A stretch of DNA of 64,000 nt from Panonychus citri (GCF_014898815.1 NW_026515497.1:1-64000), one strand, 5' to 3'; positions 46,141 to 59,470 are shown, numbered from the stretch's first letter. The notes: generated from the letters alone by a model not told the origin. Numbers and translations are program-made.

Positions 46141-46971
46141 ATTTTGATTGTTAGTTTTGTTGTTTAAATTAATTTTGCCTAAAGCTATAGCCTTTCGCCA
46201 AGAAATCAACCGATTTACTTATTTCATCATTATCATTGTAACATTGCGATTTCCTGTGATTTAAAAGTTGAAATCAGAACAATTGATAAATGGAGGATTC
46301 GCTAGAATCAGAAGCGGTGATTTGAACAATGATTACGTGAATTGTAAATCATCAAGTTTTACCATCAGATGATTAACTCAATATCGTATTGAGACACCAT
46401 GAAGACCTTTCGAATTTTTGTAAATCGCTATTCGAGTCAATGGCTGACAGTAATGAAGGTTAAAATTAGCAATGATGACCACCCATTAAAATACTAAATT
46501 TGATTGATAAAGTTGAATTGATTAATTGTGATTATCACTGTTCACTTGTGATACCTGCGCAAACAATATGCAATGACCCTCAAACTAACTTTCGCCGGAT
46601 GTATATGATCATATCTGCAAAAAATTTCATGGCAGTATGTATTACCATTCTCGAAATATTATCTAAGTAAAATTCCGGTTTGGACGAAATTGTGACCTAG
46701 CACGACATTTGAGATATGTTTAGATTAGACAGAACCTTGTTTTTATATGTTCTATCAGAATTATAACCTTATTTTAAGTTCCACAAAAGTCTTTCAGAAC
46801 TTTCAGATCAATCATTTCGATCAACCTAGTATTGATGTCTCAGACGTTGCGCTAATTGCACTTTGATTTTTAAATTCTCATAAAAATTTTCAAACCTCCC
46901 TACCCAATTTAAACTAAAATATGAATAGAAAAAACAAATGTATGATTTGTATTATCACTTATTTGTCAAGC
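46141..46971. other. Intergenic, 3' flank of the fibroin-like gene
   Basis: About 830 bp, AT-rich, no gene recognised. The fibroin-like gene ends just to the right; its probable poly(A) signal AATAAA is on the minus strand at 46972-46977, about 50 bp past the stop codon. Confidence 0.4.
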
Positions 46972-47027
46972 TTTATTTTGCAATATAGTTTCGAAAGTAG
47001 CTACAAGTGAGCATTCATTTTGTCTGA

Positions 47028-50000
47028 TTAAGCATAACAATAACAGTTTTGTCCAGATGCATTAACAAAAGACGATACATAAGATTTCATTGGCAGGCCG
47101 GCACTAGTGAAATTGTTATATAATCGTGATTCTAGCTCTTTGCCTGATGATCCATTATCTGAACCATTTCCTGAACCTGATGAACTTGAGCCAGCAGCAG
47201 CACCGGACGAAGCAGCAGTACCAGATGAACCAGTTGATGATCCTGATCCTGATGATGATGATGAACCGTTGTTAGATCCTGTTGATCCATTGTTTTGTCC
47301 TTTACCAGTAGATGATCCTGAAGAACCAGCAGCAGCGGCAGCGGCAGAAGCAGCGGCAGCTGAAGCAGCAGCAGCATTAGCAGCAGTAGCAGCAGCAGAG
47401 TCATTTGCGTTGCCTGATGATGTTGATGATGATGATGATGAAGCATTGTTTCCTTTGCCTGATGAACCGTTATCTGAACCATTTCCTGAACCTGATGAAC
47501 CTGAGCCAGCAGCAGCAGCAGATGAAGCAGCAGCAGATGATGATGAACCAGCTGATGATCCTGTTCCTGATGATCCTGATGATGATTGACCGTTGTTAGA
47601 TGCTCCTGATCCATTGTTTTGTCCTTTACCAGTAGATGATCCTGAAGAGCAGCAGCGGCGGCGGCAGAAGCAGCAGCTGAAGCAGCAGCAGCATGCAGCA
47701 GCAGCAGAGTCATTTGCGTTGCCTGATGATGTTGATGATGATGATGAAGCATTGTTTCCTTTGCCTGATGAACCGTTATCTGAACCATTTCCTGAACCTG
47801 ATGAACCTGAGCCAGCAGCAGCAGCAGATGAAGCAGCAGCAGATGATGATGAACCAGCTGATGATCCTGTTCCTGATGATCCTGATGATGATTGACCGTT
47901 GTTAGATGCTCCTGATCCATTGTTTTGTCCTTTACCAGTAGATGATCCTGAAGAACCAGCAGCGGCGGCAGAAGCAGCGGCAGCTGAAGCAGCAGCAGCA
48001 TTAGCAGCAGTAGCAGCAGCAGAGTCATTTGCGTTGCCTGATGATGTTGATGATAATGATGATGAAGCATTGTTTCCTGCCTGATGAATCGTTATCTGAA
48101 CCATTTCCTGAGCCTGATGAGCCAGGAGCAGCACCAGATGAAGCTGCACCAGCTGATGAACCAGCTGATGATCCTGTTCCTGATGATCCTGATGATGATG
48201 AACCGTTGTTAGATCCTGTTGATCCATTGTTTTGTCCTTTACCAGTAGATGATCCTGAAGAACCAGCAGCAGCGGCAGCGGCAGAAGCAGCGGCAGCTGA
48301 AGCAGCAGCAGCATTAGCAGCAGTAGCAGCAGCAGAGTCATTTGCGTTGACTGATGATGTTGATGATGATGATGAAGCATTGTTTCCTTTGCCTGATGAA
48401 CCGTTATCTGAACCATTTCCTGAACCTGATGAACCTGAGCCAGCAGCAGCAGCAGATGAAGCAGCAGCAGATGATGATGAACCAGCTGATGATCCTGTTC
48501 CTGATGTTCCTGATGATCCTGATGATGATTGACCGTTGTTAGATGCTCCTGATCCATTGTTTTGTCCTTTACCAGTAGATGATCCTGAAGAACCAGCAGC
48601 AGCGGCAGCGGCAGAAGCAGCGGCAGCTGAAGCAGCAGCAGCATTAGCAGCAGTAGCAGCAGCAGAGTCATTTGCGTTGCCTGATGATGTTGATGATGAT
48701 GATGATGAAGCATTGTTTCCTTTGCCTGATGAACCGTTATCTGAACCATTTCCTGAACCTGATGAACCTGAGGAGCCAGCAGCAGCAGCAGATGAAGCAG
48801 CAGCACCAGATGAACCAGTAGATGATCCTGATCCTGATCCTGATGATGATGATGAACCGTTGTTAGATCCTGTTGATCCATTGTTTTGTCCTTTACCAGC
48901 AGATGATCCTGAAGCAGCAGCAGCAGCGGCAGCGGCAGAAGCAGCGGCAGCTGAAGCAGCAGCAGCATTAGCAGGCAGCAGAGTCATTTGCGTTGCCTGA
49001 TGATGTTGATGATGATGATGAAAGCATTGTTTCCTTTGCCTGATGAACCGTTATCTGAACCATTTCCTGAACCTGATGAACCTGAGCCAGCAGCAGCATG
49101 GCAGGCAGCAGATGATGATGATCCAGCTGATGATCCTGTTCCTGATGTTCCTGATGATCCTGATGATGATTGACCGTTGTTAGATGCTCCTGATCCATTG
49201 TTTTGTCCTTTACCAGTGGATGATCCTGAAGAACCAGCAGCAGCGGCAGCGGCAGAAGCAGCGGCAGCTGAAGCAGCAGCAGCATTAGCAGCAGTAGCAG
49301 CAGCAGAGTCATTTGCGTTGCCTGATGATGTTGATGATGATGATGATGAAGCATTGTTTCCTTTGCCTGATGAACCGTTATCTGAACCATTTCCTGAACC
49401 TGATGAACCTGAGCCAGCAGCAGCAGCAGATGAAGCAGCAGCAGATGATGATGAACCAGCTGATGATCCTGTTCCTGATGATCCTGATGATGATGAACCG
49501 TTGTTAGATCCTGTTGATCCATTGTTTTGTCCTTTACCAGTAGATGATCCTGAAGAACCAGCAGCAGCGGCAGCGGCAGAAGCAGCGGCAGCTGAAGCAG
49601 CAGCAGCATTAGCAGCAGTAGCAGCAGCAGAGTCATTTGCGTTGCCTGATGATGTTGATGATGATGATGATGAAGCATTGTTTCCTTTGCCTGATGAACC
49701 GTTATCTGAACCATTTCCTGAACCTGATGAACCTGAGCCAGCAGCAGCAGATGAAGCAGCAGATGATGATGAACCAGCTGATGATCCTGTTCCTGATGTT
49801 CCTGATGATCCTGATGATTGACCGTTAGATGCTCCTGATCCATTGTTTTGTCCTTTACCAGTGGATGATCCTGAAGAACCAGCAGCAGCGGCAGCGGCAG
49901 AAGCAGCGGCAGCTGAAGCAGCAGCAGCATTAGCAGCAGTAGCAGCAGCAGAGTCATTTGCGTTGCCTGATGATGTTGATGATGATGATGATGAAGCATT

Positions 50001-53000
50001 GTTTCCTTTGCCTGATGAACCGTTATCTGAACCATTTCCTGAACCTGATGAACCTGAGCCAGCAGCAGCAGATGAAGCAGCAGCAGATGATGATGAACCA
50101 GCTGATGATCCTGTTCCTGATGATCCTGATGATGATTGACCGTTGTTAGATGCTCCTGATCCATTGTTTTGTCCTTTACCAGTAGATGATCCTGAAGAAC
50201 CAGCAGCAGCGGCAGCGGCAGAAGCAGCGGCAGCTGAAGCAGCAGCAGCATTAGCAGCAGTAGCAGCAGCAGAGTCATTTGCGTTGCCTGATGATGTTGA
50301 TGATGATGATGATGAAGCATTGTTTCCTTTGCCTGATGAACCGTTATCTGAACCATTTCCTGAACCTGATGAACCTGAGCCAGCAGCAGCAGATGAAGCA
50401 GCAGCAGATGAAGCAGCAGGATGATGAACCAGCTGATGATCCTGTTCCTGATGATCCTGATGATGATTGACCGTTGTTAGATGCTCCTGATCCATTGTTT
50501 TGTCCTTTACCAGTAGATGATCCTGAAGAACCAGCAGCAGCGGCAGCGGCAGAAGCAGCGGCAGCTGAAGCAGCAGCAGCATTAGCAGCAGTAGCAGCAG
50601 CAGAGTCATTTGCGTTGCCTGATGATGTTGATGATGATGATGATGATTGTTCCTTTGCCTGATGAACCGTTATCTGAACCATTTCCTGAACCTGATGAAC
50701 CTGAGCCAGCAGCAGCAGCAGATGAAGCAGCAGCAGATGATGATGAACCAGCTGATGATCCTGTTCCTGATGTTCCTGATGATCCTGATGATGATTGACC
50801 GTTGTTAGATGCTCCTGATCCATTGTTTTGTCCTTTACCAGTAGATGATCCTGAAGAACCAGCAGCGGCAGCGGCAGAAGCAGCGGCAGAAGCAAGCAGC
50901 AGCAGCGCAGCAGTAGCAGCAGAGTCATTTGCGTTGCCTGATGATGTTGATGATGATGAACATTGTTTCCTTTGCCTGATGAACCGTTATCTGAACCATT
51001 TCCTGAACCTGATGAACCTGAGCCAGCAGCAGCAGATGAAGCAGCAGCAGATGATGATGAACCAGCTGATGATCCTGTTCCTGATGATCCTGATGATGAT
51101 TGACCGTTGTTAGATGCTCCTGATCCATTGTTTTGTCCTTTACCAGTAGATGATCCTGAAGAACCAGCAGCAGCGGCAGCGGCAGCTGAAGCAGCAGAGT
51201 CATTTGCGTTGCCTGATGATGTTGATGATGATGATGATGAAGCATTGTTTCCTTTGCCTGATGAACCGTTATCTGAACCATTTCCTGAACCTGATGAACC
51301 TGAGCCAGCAGCAGCAGCAGATGAAGCAGCAGCAGATGATGATGAACCAGCTGATGATCCTGTTCGTGTTCTGATGATCCTGATGATGATTGACCGTTGT
51401 TAGATGCTCCTGATCCATTGTTTTGTCCTTTACAGTGGATGATCCTGAAGAACCAGCAGCAGCGGCAGCGGCAGAAGCAGCGGCAGCTGAAGCAGCAGCA
51501 GCATTAGCAGCAGTAGCAGCAGCAGAGTCATTTGCGTTGCCTGATGATGTTGTTGATGATGATGATGAAGCATTGTTTCCTTTGCCTGATGAACCGTTAT
51601 CTGAACCATTTCCTGAACCTGATGAACCTGAGCCAGCAGCAGCAGATGAAGCAGCAGCAGCAGATGATGATGAACCAGCTGATGATCCTGTTCCTGATGA
51701 TCCTGATGATGATTGACCGTTGTTAGATGCTCCTGATCCATTGTTTTGTCCTTTACCAGTAGATGATCCTGAAGAACCAGCAGCAGCGGCAGCGGCAGAA
51801 GCAGCGGCAGCTGAAGCAGCAGCAGCATTAGCAGCAGTAGCAGCAGCAGAGTCATTTGCGTTGACTGATGATGTTGATGATGATGATGATGAAGCATTGT
51901 TTCCTTTGCCTGATGAACCGTTATCTGAACCATTTCCTGAACCTGATGAACCTGAGCCAGCAGCAGCAGCAGATGAAGCAGCAGCAGATGATGATGAACC
52001 AGCTGATGATCCTGTTCCTGTTCCTGATGATCCTGATGATGATTGACCGTTGTTAGATGCTCCTGATCCATTGTTTTGTCCTTTACCAGTAGGATGATCC
52101 TGAAGAACCAGCAGCAGCGGCGGCAGAAGCGCAGCGGCAGCTGAAGCAGCAGCATTAGCAGCAGTAGCAGCAGCAGAGTCATTTGCGTTGCCTGATGATG
52201 TTGATGATGATGATGATGAAGCATTGTTTCCTTTGCCTGATGAACCGTTATCTGAACCATTTCCTGAACCTGATGAACCTGAGCCAGCAGCAGCAGCAGA
52301 TGAAGCAGCAGCAGATGATGATGAACCAGCTGATGATCCTGTTCCTGATGATCCTGATGATGATGAACCGTTGTTAGATCCTGTTGATCCATTGTTTTGT
52401 CCTTTACCAGTAGATGATCCTGAAGAACCAGCAGCAGCGGCAGCAGGCAGCGGCAGCTGAAGCAGCAGCAGCATTAGCAGCAGCAGCAGGTCATTTGCGT
52501 TGCCTGATGATGTTGATGATGATGATGATGAAGCATTGTTTCCTTTGCCTGATGAACCGTTATCTGAACCATTTCCTGAACCTGATGAACCTGAGCCAGC
52601 AGCAGCAGCAGATGAAGCAGCAGCAGCTGATGATCCTGTTCCTGATGTTCCTGATGATCCTGATGATGATTGACCGTTGTTAGATGCTCCTGATCCATTG
52701 TTTTGTCCTTTACCAGTGGATGATCCTGAAGAACCAGCAGCAGCGGCGGCGGCAGAAGCAGCGGCAGCTGAAGCAGCAGCATTAGCAGCAGTAGCAGCAG
52801 CAGAGTCATTTGCGTTGCCTGATGATGTTGATGATGATGATGATGAAGCATTGTTTCCTTTGATGAACCGTTATCTGAACCATTTCCTGAACCTGATGAA
52901 CCTGAGCCAGCAGCAGCAGATGAAGCAGCAGCAGATGATGATGAACCAGCTGATGATCCTGTTCCTGATGATCCTGATGATGATTGACCGTTGTTAGATG

Positions 53001-55983
53001 CTCCTGATCCATTGTTTTGTCCTTTACCAGTAGATGATCCTGAAGAACCAGCAGCAGCATTAGCAGCAGTAGCAGCAGCAGAGTCATTTGCGTTGCCTGA
53101 TGATGTTGATGATGATGATGATGAAGCATTGTTTCCTTTGCCTGATGAACCGTTATCTGAACCATTTCCTGAACCTGATGAACCTGAGCCAGCAGCAGCA
53201 GCAGATGAAGCAGCAGCAGATGATGATGAACCAGCTGATGATCCTGTTCCTGATGATCCTGATGATGATTGACCGTTGTTAGATGCTCCTGATCCATTGT
53301 TTTGTCCTTTACCAGTAGATGATCCTGAAGAACCAGCAGCAGCGGCAGCGGCAGAAGCAGCGGCTGAAGCAGCATTAGCAGCAGTAGCAGCAGCAGAGTC
53401 ATTTGCGTTGCCTGATGATGTTGATGATGATGATGATGAAGCATTGTTTCCTTTGCCTGATGAACCGTTATCTGAACCATTTCCTGAACCTGATGAACCT
53501 GAGCCAGCAGCAGCAGATGAAGCAGCAGCAGATGATGATGAACCAGCTGATGATCCTGTTCCTGATGTTCCTGATCCTGATGATGATTGACCGTTGTTAG
53601 ATGCTCCTGATCCATTGTTTTGTCCTTTACCAGTGGATGATCCTGAAGAACCAGCAGCAGCGGCAGCGGCAGAAGCAGCGGCAGCTGAAGCAGCAGCAGC
53701 ATTAGCAGCAGTAGCAGCAGCAGAGTCATTTGCGTTGCCTGATGATGTTGATGATGATGATGATGAAGCATTGTTTCCTTTGCCTGATGAACCGTTATCT
53801 GAACCATTTCCTGAACCTGATGAACCTGAGCCAGCAGCAGCAGCAGATGAAGCAGCAGATGATGATGAACCAGCTGATGATCCTGTTCCTGATGATCCTG
53901 ATGATGATTGACCGTTGTTAGATGCTCCTGATCCATTGTTTTGTCCTTTACCAGTAGATGATCCTGAAGAACCAGCAGCAGCGGCAGCGGCAGAAGCAGC
54001 GGCAGCTGAAGCAGCAGCAGCATTAGCAGCAGTAGCAGCAGCAGAGTCATTTGCGTTGCCTGATGATGTTGATGATGATGATGATGAAGCATTGTTTCCT
54101 TTGCCTGATGAACCGTTATCTGAACCATTTCCTGAACCTGATGAACCTGAGCCAGCAGCAGCAGCAGATGAAGCAGCAGCAGATGATGATGAACCAGCTG
54201 ATGATCCTGTTCCTGATGTTCCTGATGATCCTGATGATGATTGACCGTTGTTAGATGCTCCTGATCCATTGTTTTGTCCTTTACCAGTGGATGATCCTGA
54301 AGAACCAGCAGCAGCGGCAGCGGCAGAAGCAGCGGCAGCTGAAGCAGCAGCAGCATTAGCAGCAGTAGCAGCAGCAGAGTCATTTGCGTTGCCTGATGAT
54401 GTTGATGATGATGATGATGAAGCATTGTTTCCTTTGCCTGATGAACCGTTATCTGAACCATTTCCTGAACCTGATGAACCTGAGCCAGCAGCAGCAGCAG
54501 ATGAAGCAGCAGCAGATGATGATGAACCAGCTGATGATCCTGTTCCTGATGATCCTGATGATGATTGACCGTTGTTAGATGCTCCTGATCCATTGTTTTG
54601 TCCTTTACCAGTAGATGATCCTGAAGAACCAGCAGCAGCGGCAGCGGCAGAAGCAGCGGCAGCTGAAGCAGCAGCAGCATTAGCAGCAGTAGCAGCAGCA
54701 GAGTCATTTGCGTTGCCTGATGATGTTGATGATGATGATGATGAAGCATTGTTTCCTTTGCCTGATGAACCGTTATCTGAACCATTTCCTGAACCTGATG
54801 AACCTGAGCCAGCAGCAGCAGCAGATGAAGCAGCAGCAGATGATGATGAACCAGCTGATGATCCTGTTCCTGATGATCCTGATGATGATTGACCGTTGTT
54901 AGATGCTCCTGATCCATTGTTTTGTCCTTTACCAGTAGATGATCCTGAAGAACCAGCAGCAGCGGCAGCGGCAGAAGCAGCGGCAGCTGAAGCAGCAGCA
55001 GCATTAGCAGCAGTAGCAGCAGCAGAGTCATTTGCGTTGCCTGATGATGTTGTTGATGATGATGATGAAGCATTGTTTCCTTTGCCTGATGAACCGTTAT
55101 CTGAACCATTTCCTGAACCTGATGAACCTGAGCCAGCAGCAGCAGCAGATGAAGCAGCAGCAGCAGATGATGATGAACCAGCTGATGATCCTGTTCCTGA
55201 TGATCCTGATGATGATTGACCGTTGTTAGATGCTCCTGATCCATTGTTTTGTCTCTTACCAGTAGATGGTCTTGTTTCTGAAGATTCTGAGCCAGCATTG
55301 GATGAAGCAGCAGAGGAAACAGCAGCTGTTGATTCTGGTCCTGATGGTCTTGATGATCTTGATGATGATTGACTGTTGTTCACTTCGCCTGATGAACCGT
55401 TATCTGAACTTGATGAACCTGATGAGCCAGTAGCAGCAGTAGATGAAGCAGTCGCCGATGATCCTGATCCTGCTGATTCTGATGATGATTGTCCGTTGTT
55501 AGATGGTCTTGATCCATTGTTTTGTCCTTTACCAGCAGATGATGCTGAAGAAGAAGCGGCACCGGCAGCATTATTTGTTGATGATGATGAAGCATCCTCT
55601 CCGTTTCCCGATGAGCCATCCTGTGAACCTGATGAATCTGATGAACTTGAGTCAGCAGCAGTAGATGAACTAGTTGATGTTGATTTTGCGGTTTGTCCTG
55701 CTCTGTTTCCATTTTCTTCTGATTCTACGGTTTGTTCTTCATTAGATGGATCCGAATCGGGCTCATCAAAGTCTTCGGTATCGTCATCCTCAGGTTTGTT
55801 GTCTTGGTTGGGTCCATCGAATTCCATCTCAGTTACGCTTCGCATTAGTTTACCAGCATCCATTGTCATTGTCATGCCCAATCGTCCAGGATCCATTGGG
55901 GCAGGTAAAGCGTTTACTTCGGCATACTGAGTTGTTGTTATTGCAACACAAATTAATGTAAAAAAACCAAAAATACGATTCAT
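47028..55983 (-). CDS. Giant Ser/Ala/Gly-rich silk fibroin-like protein (frame interrupted in 3' two-thirds)
   Basis: Likely structural silk protein secreted from silk glands. Seen: the ATG at 55983 opens a signal peptide (FGFFTLICVAITTTQYAEVNA, cleavage near residue 25), then a unique ~60-residue segment with an acidic run (DDDTEDFDEPDSDPSNEEQ), about 160 residues of degenerate Ser-rich repeats, then about 25 copies of a ~108-residue repeat. Each repeat has GSGSSGSGNGSDNGSSGKGN, a poly-Ser block, GNANDSAAATAANAAAASAA, then GSSGSSTGKGQNNGS. The C-terminus is unique (ESRLYNNFTSAGLPMKSY, ending NCYCYA) with two of the rare Cys. The first ~3.1 kb is in one frame; below about 52861 at least a dozen small indels shift frame, so no single ORF spans 8956 bp. 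Serine-rich fibroins are known from spider mites. Assembly error is the simplest explanation. Ser (TCA) and Ala (GCT) codons are extremely biased. Confidence 0.8.
47150..55260 (-). repeat. ~324-bp tandem repeat array (fibroin repeat domain), ~25 units
   Basis: Unit length is most often 324 bp (for example landmark positions 54703 to 54379), with variants of 315, 321, 327 and 333 bp made by in-frame gain or loss of Ala/Ser codons or an extra Gly-Thr-Ser. Two linker types occur: KGQNNGSGASNNGQSSSG (most units) and KGQNNGSTGSNNGSSSSG (near 47270, 48210, 48860, 49500 and 52370). Between units identity is very high, indicating recent homogenisation. Confidence 0.9.
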
Positions 55984-56058
55984 TTTGTTTTTTTTCTGAT
56001 GAACTTGTTGATTAGAGATGAGAAGATGATTATGATTTATTTTCTTGCTTTCTCGAGT

Positions 56059-56065
56059 TTTTATA
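56059..56065 (-). promoter_or_regulatory. TATA box of the fibroin-like gene
   Basis: TATAAAA on the minus strand, 76 bp upstream of the ATG at 55983, within GTATAAAAAC. This spacing leaves a 5' UTR of about 45 nt, typical of highly expressed secretory-gland genes. Confidence 0.6.
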
Positions 56066-57884
56066 CTTTTTTATGTCAAATCTGAACAAATAAAAGTCTT
56101 CATCGAACTGCTATTTAATATTCTTATAATTGCCTGCTGCTCTGTCAGTCAATTCTTTATCAGGAAAGAGGGTTGTTCGGAATAATAGTAAGTTTAATGT
56201 ATTATTTAATCAACGGTTCGGTACCTAATTTCTAACGAATCGCATCAAACATAAAGGGAAAAGCTTCCATGATCTTTCGACAAATATTTCCTCAGTTGGA
56301 ATAAGTCATAAGATCATCTGGTGATGTTTGTTATTTATTAAGGTACGAGTTGAAGCGCAGTTAAATCTTACTAATTTTCAATCCAAGTGCTAAGTTTATA
56401 ATAGAAATAAATGGAAAGATTGAAATAAAATGCTACAAATTATTAAGAATCTATTGCGACTCTAGTTCAATTTGCAAACAAACCGAATGAGCAAAATAAA
56501 ATCAAACGGTGGATTTTTCCAAACTAATAGTGTGAATCTACATGAACTTATTAACTATTATTATTAATAATAATTTATTATTAATCAACAAACTTTACCT
56601 CATCAGCATGTTCTACATTTAAAGGAAAAATTTTAACATTTTCGATTTAAAAGCAAAGAGAAAAACCATTTTCGCAAAATTGTTAGAGCTACTTGATGAT
56701 AGATAGTGATTTCGACGAGTTTGACCAGAAACGAATAGAAAAATTTCTATTTCGAAAAAATTTGGATTACCAAATACAAATGTATAAGTTGGATAATAAT
56801 AATCTATTTCGATACTACACTAATACTCACATTTTCGCGGTCGATTGATATGAAAATAAAAGAATATCATTACATCATATTCGATTATCAGAATCTTATC
56901 TCTCAATCAATGATTTAAAGGAAAGGTGAAAAATAATCATCAAAAAAGTGATGAAAAACGAATAAATAATTCATGGGGATGAAATTTGAAGAGCAATAAG
57001 CTACTTATCTTTGGACAAAATTAACTTCCTCAGAATTATTAGTTTCCTCAATTAGAATCAGCCATATGCTTGTCTAATATATTTCATCATTGGAAGTTAG
57101 TAAATCGTTTTCCATCAAATAAACAGTCAAATTGTATACAAGGAATATGCGAACATATCACAAGCAGTCGACCATTAGCTCAATTCTAACCACTGGACTA
57201 TCATTGAAACTCTCATGAAGTTGATTTGATTTCCAAAGTTTTCATGTTCAAGTTTTATGAGCGCCATCTAAAATTGCACCTTTGAACCAACAGCTTTAGA
57301 ATTTAAAAAAGTAATGTTTTTATTTTCTCTCATTTTTTCTCAATTAGTTTATGAAACTAACGATTAATTAACATTCCAATTTTAAATACATAATTGAAAT
57401 ATTGTTACAGTTTAGTTATAAATCATAAGTGTTGAATGGTTATTCCGATTACTGATCGATTGTTATCCTTACACGTGTAACTACATATAATTGACAAGAT
57501 TTACCCTCTTTGTTTATCTATGCAAATCTATAATCTAAATTGAGTTAAGCTAAATTGTTTATTTTTCTGTTTTTTGTTTATTTAATTTTATATATTTTCT
57601 TTTAATTGTTAATTGTTTAAAATGCTTAGCAGAGGTTTTACCTTGTTTTCTGTTGTTCTGTGTAATCAGTCATGTTTGTTTTTCCATGATATGATTGGCA
57701 TGCGTTGAAACTTCATAAAGGTTGAAAGAGAAACGAAGCCAAGGAATAGATTAATTGTTTACATAACCATTTTGATCATCTTTTTGGTTCACTCTCTCTC
57801 TCTTTTTTGTGTTTTTGGTTCTCTTTCATCAGCAAATAATTTTCCTGTTAATCAATTGATTTGAAAAGATTGATCATGAAAGAG
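56066..57884. other. Intergenic upstream of the fibroin-like gene
   Basis: 1.8 kb, AT-rich. It likely contains tissue-specific control sequences for the fibroin gene; I cannot identify individual sites. A short (TC)n run is at about 57790-57805. No ORF of coding quality. Confidence 0.35.
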
Positions 57885-59140
57885 TACAGGGTGTAAAATA
57901 AATTACGTTAATGGGGAAAGTTTGTTCCCTGCACAATAGACTTAAACTAATTTGGTGCCCAATTTAGAGTTGTTCCGATCTGAAAAATTGATCGATCAGA
58001 TCGATCTTTGAGAAAGAAAAACTGATCGATCTCAACTTTCAGAAAATCGATCACCTGAAAAACCACGTGATTTTAGATAAAAATTCAAAACTTAAAAAAC
58101 TGATTAATAAATTTTACTTAATATGTTCGTAAGACCCTTACGGTCGTCAATGTGACTGGGCAACCTCGAGTGTTGCCCTCAGCGGTCACACTTTTATTCG
58201 ACCGCTTTGGAATACAGTCTTCTATAAATTCAGTCTTCTAGAAATTCAGTCTTTCAAAAATTCAGTCTTCTAAAAATTCAGTTCTTTAACTTTTCATGGA
58301 TCCGAATGAACAGAAAATACAGAGTAATAGGAAGGTTAGAGGATGAAGAATAAAATAAATAAATTAATCACCATAAACAGAGGAACCTTCTACTTACTTA
58401 ATTAAGAAATTAGACAGCAAAAATAGACAGTATACAAAAGAAAGAGAAAATTTTCAGCCTTTTCCGACCGCCAAATTTGAATTAGAAAAATCGAAATTGA
58501 TCGATTTATTAGCGAAAATTGATCGGATCGATCGATCAACTGAAAATCTGAGATCGGAACATCTCTAGCCCAATTGATCAAGAAACAATTAAATCAAGCG
58601 CCAACTATTTGAGCTGTGGCTAATGATTTAGAATAATTAGCTGGCCATAGCTGGCTATTAGCCGATTAGTCAATTAGCCACTTATCAAAGTGGCTAAGAT
58701 GGATTGATACAACAATTAAACCTAAAGTTAACTAATTAAATCAATTTCTTTGATGCTCAAAGGTGCTTTTAGTCTATGGTACATCCAAAAACAAAAAGAA
58801 ATTTTGAGATCGCAACTTTGATTTGCGCTGGTATTTTTGGTTTGATTGTTGATTTTTTTCTAATCAAAAATTAATTGTGTGTTTTTAGATAATCAAGTTA
58901 AAACATTTTCAAAATTTAACAAATAGATTTTCCTTTCATCTAAATTCATTTTTAAATAGATTTTTAACCAATATTGATTGAGTTTAGAGTTTAGGTAGCT
59001 AAGTTACTTAAAAACCAAGTGATTGTAAACCGGCTAAGCGAACGCGACTGCTGGCTAAAGCCACTTGGCTCTGAAAGTGGCTATTAGCTAGCTAATGTTC
59101 ATTCACTACGGTATCTACTGTATTTATTTTACACCCTGTA
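57885..59140. mobile_element. Tc1/mariner-type non-autonomous element with ~18 bp TIRs, TA target sites
   Basis: Left end TACAGGGTGTAAAATAAAT at 57885, right end its exact complement finishing at 59140. With the TA of each end taken as the duplicated target, the element is 57887-59138 (1252 bp). No transposase ORF. About half of its length is a nested hAT-type element (57965-58567). The right inner part carries repeated GGCTAATTAGC/TTAGCCA motifs in both orientations (about 58610-58700 and 59030-59100), possibly a third, older insertion. Confidence 0.75.
57957..58575. mobile_element. Nested hAT-type non-autonomous element with 8 bp target-site duplication
   Basis: The element body is 57965-58567 (603 bp), flanked by perfect 8 bp direct repeats GCCCAATT at 57957-57964 and 58568-58575. 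Termini are inverted: left TAGAGTTGTTCCGATCTGAA, right complement TAGAGATGTTCCGATCTCAG. Subterminal GATCGATC-rich motifs repeat at both ends. An 8 bp duplication and TAGAG-type ends are diagnostic of hAT. No transposase. The centre has GGCAACCTCGAGTGTTGCC-type short palindromes and TTCAGTCTTCTA direct repeats (58218-58285). Confidence 0.85.
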
Positions 59141-59470
59141 AGAAGCAAAAGAGAGCAGAGTTCACCTTTTTTCAGCGGAAAAAAGTTTAACTAAATAAAT
59201 GCAAAAACTCATTTATTATAATTTATATTTATTTATTAATAGATTATATAAAGATTTCTTTCTGGCCTAATGAATAGTTTTTGTTAAATCAATTTCGAAG
59301 TTAAAACTTCAGGTCACTTTTTAAACTGTTATATCCAGATAACAAGATAGATAGATAGAAATAAAAAGAGAGATATTGATAATTGATTGTTGTCATTTTG
59401 ATAGAGATTGAGACGAGCACTTTGACAAATAATGGCTAAATTTCAAATAAGAAGATAGTGAATACACGAG

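Noticed and set aside
47150..55260. CRISPR-like or satellite array
   Set aside because: The repeats are ~324 bp, coding on the minus strand, with no unique spacers; this is a protein repeat.
47107..55930. Many long open frames on the plus strand and in the other minus frames of the fibroin array (Asp/Glu/Pro/Ala-rich, Met/Leu/Gln-rich, His/Leu-rich)
   Set aside because: They are shadows of the GCT/TCA-codon repeats read in other frames; they have no signal peptide or unique ends and break at every repeat.
57165..57215. tRNA-like A-box on the minus strand (TAGTCCAGTGGTTAGA)
   Set aside because: No matching acceptor stem, T-arm or convincing B-box; at most a weak SINE-like resemblance.
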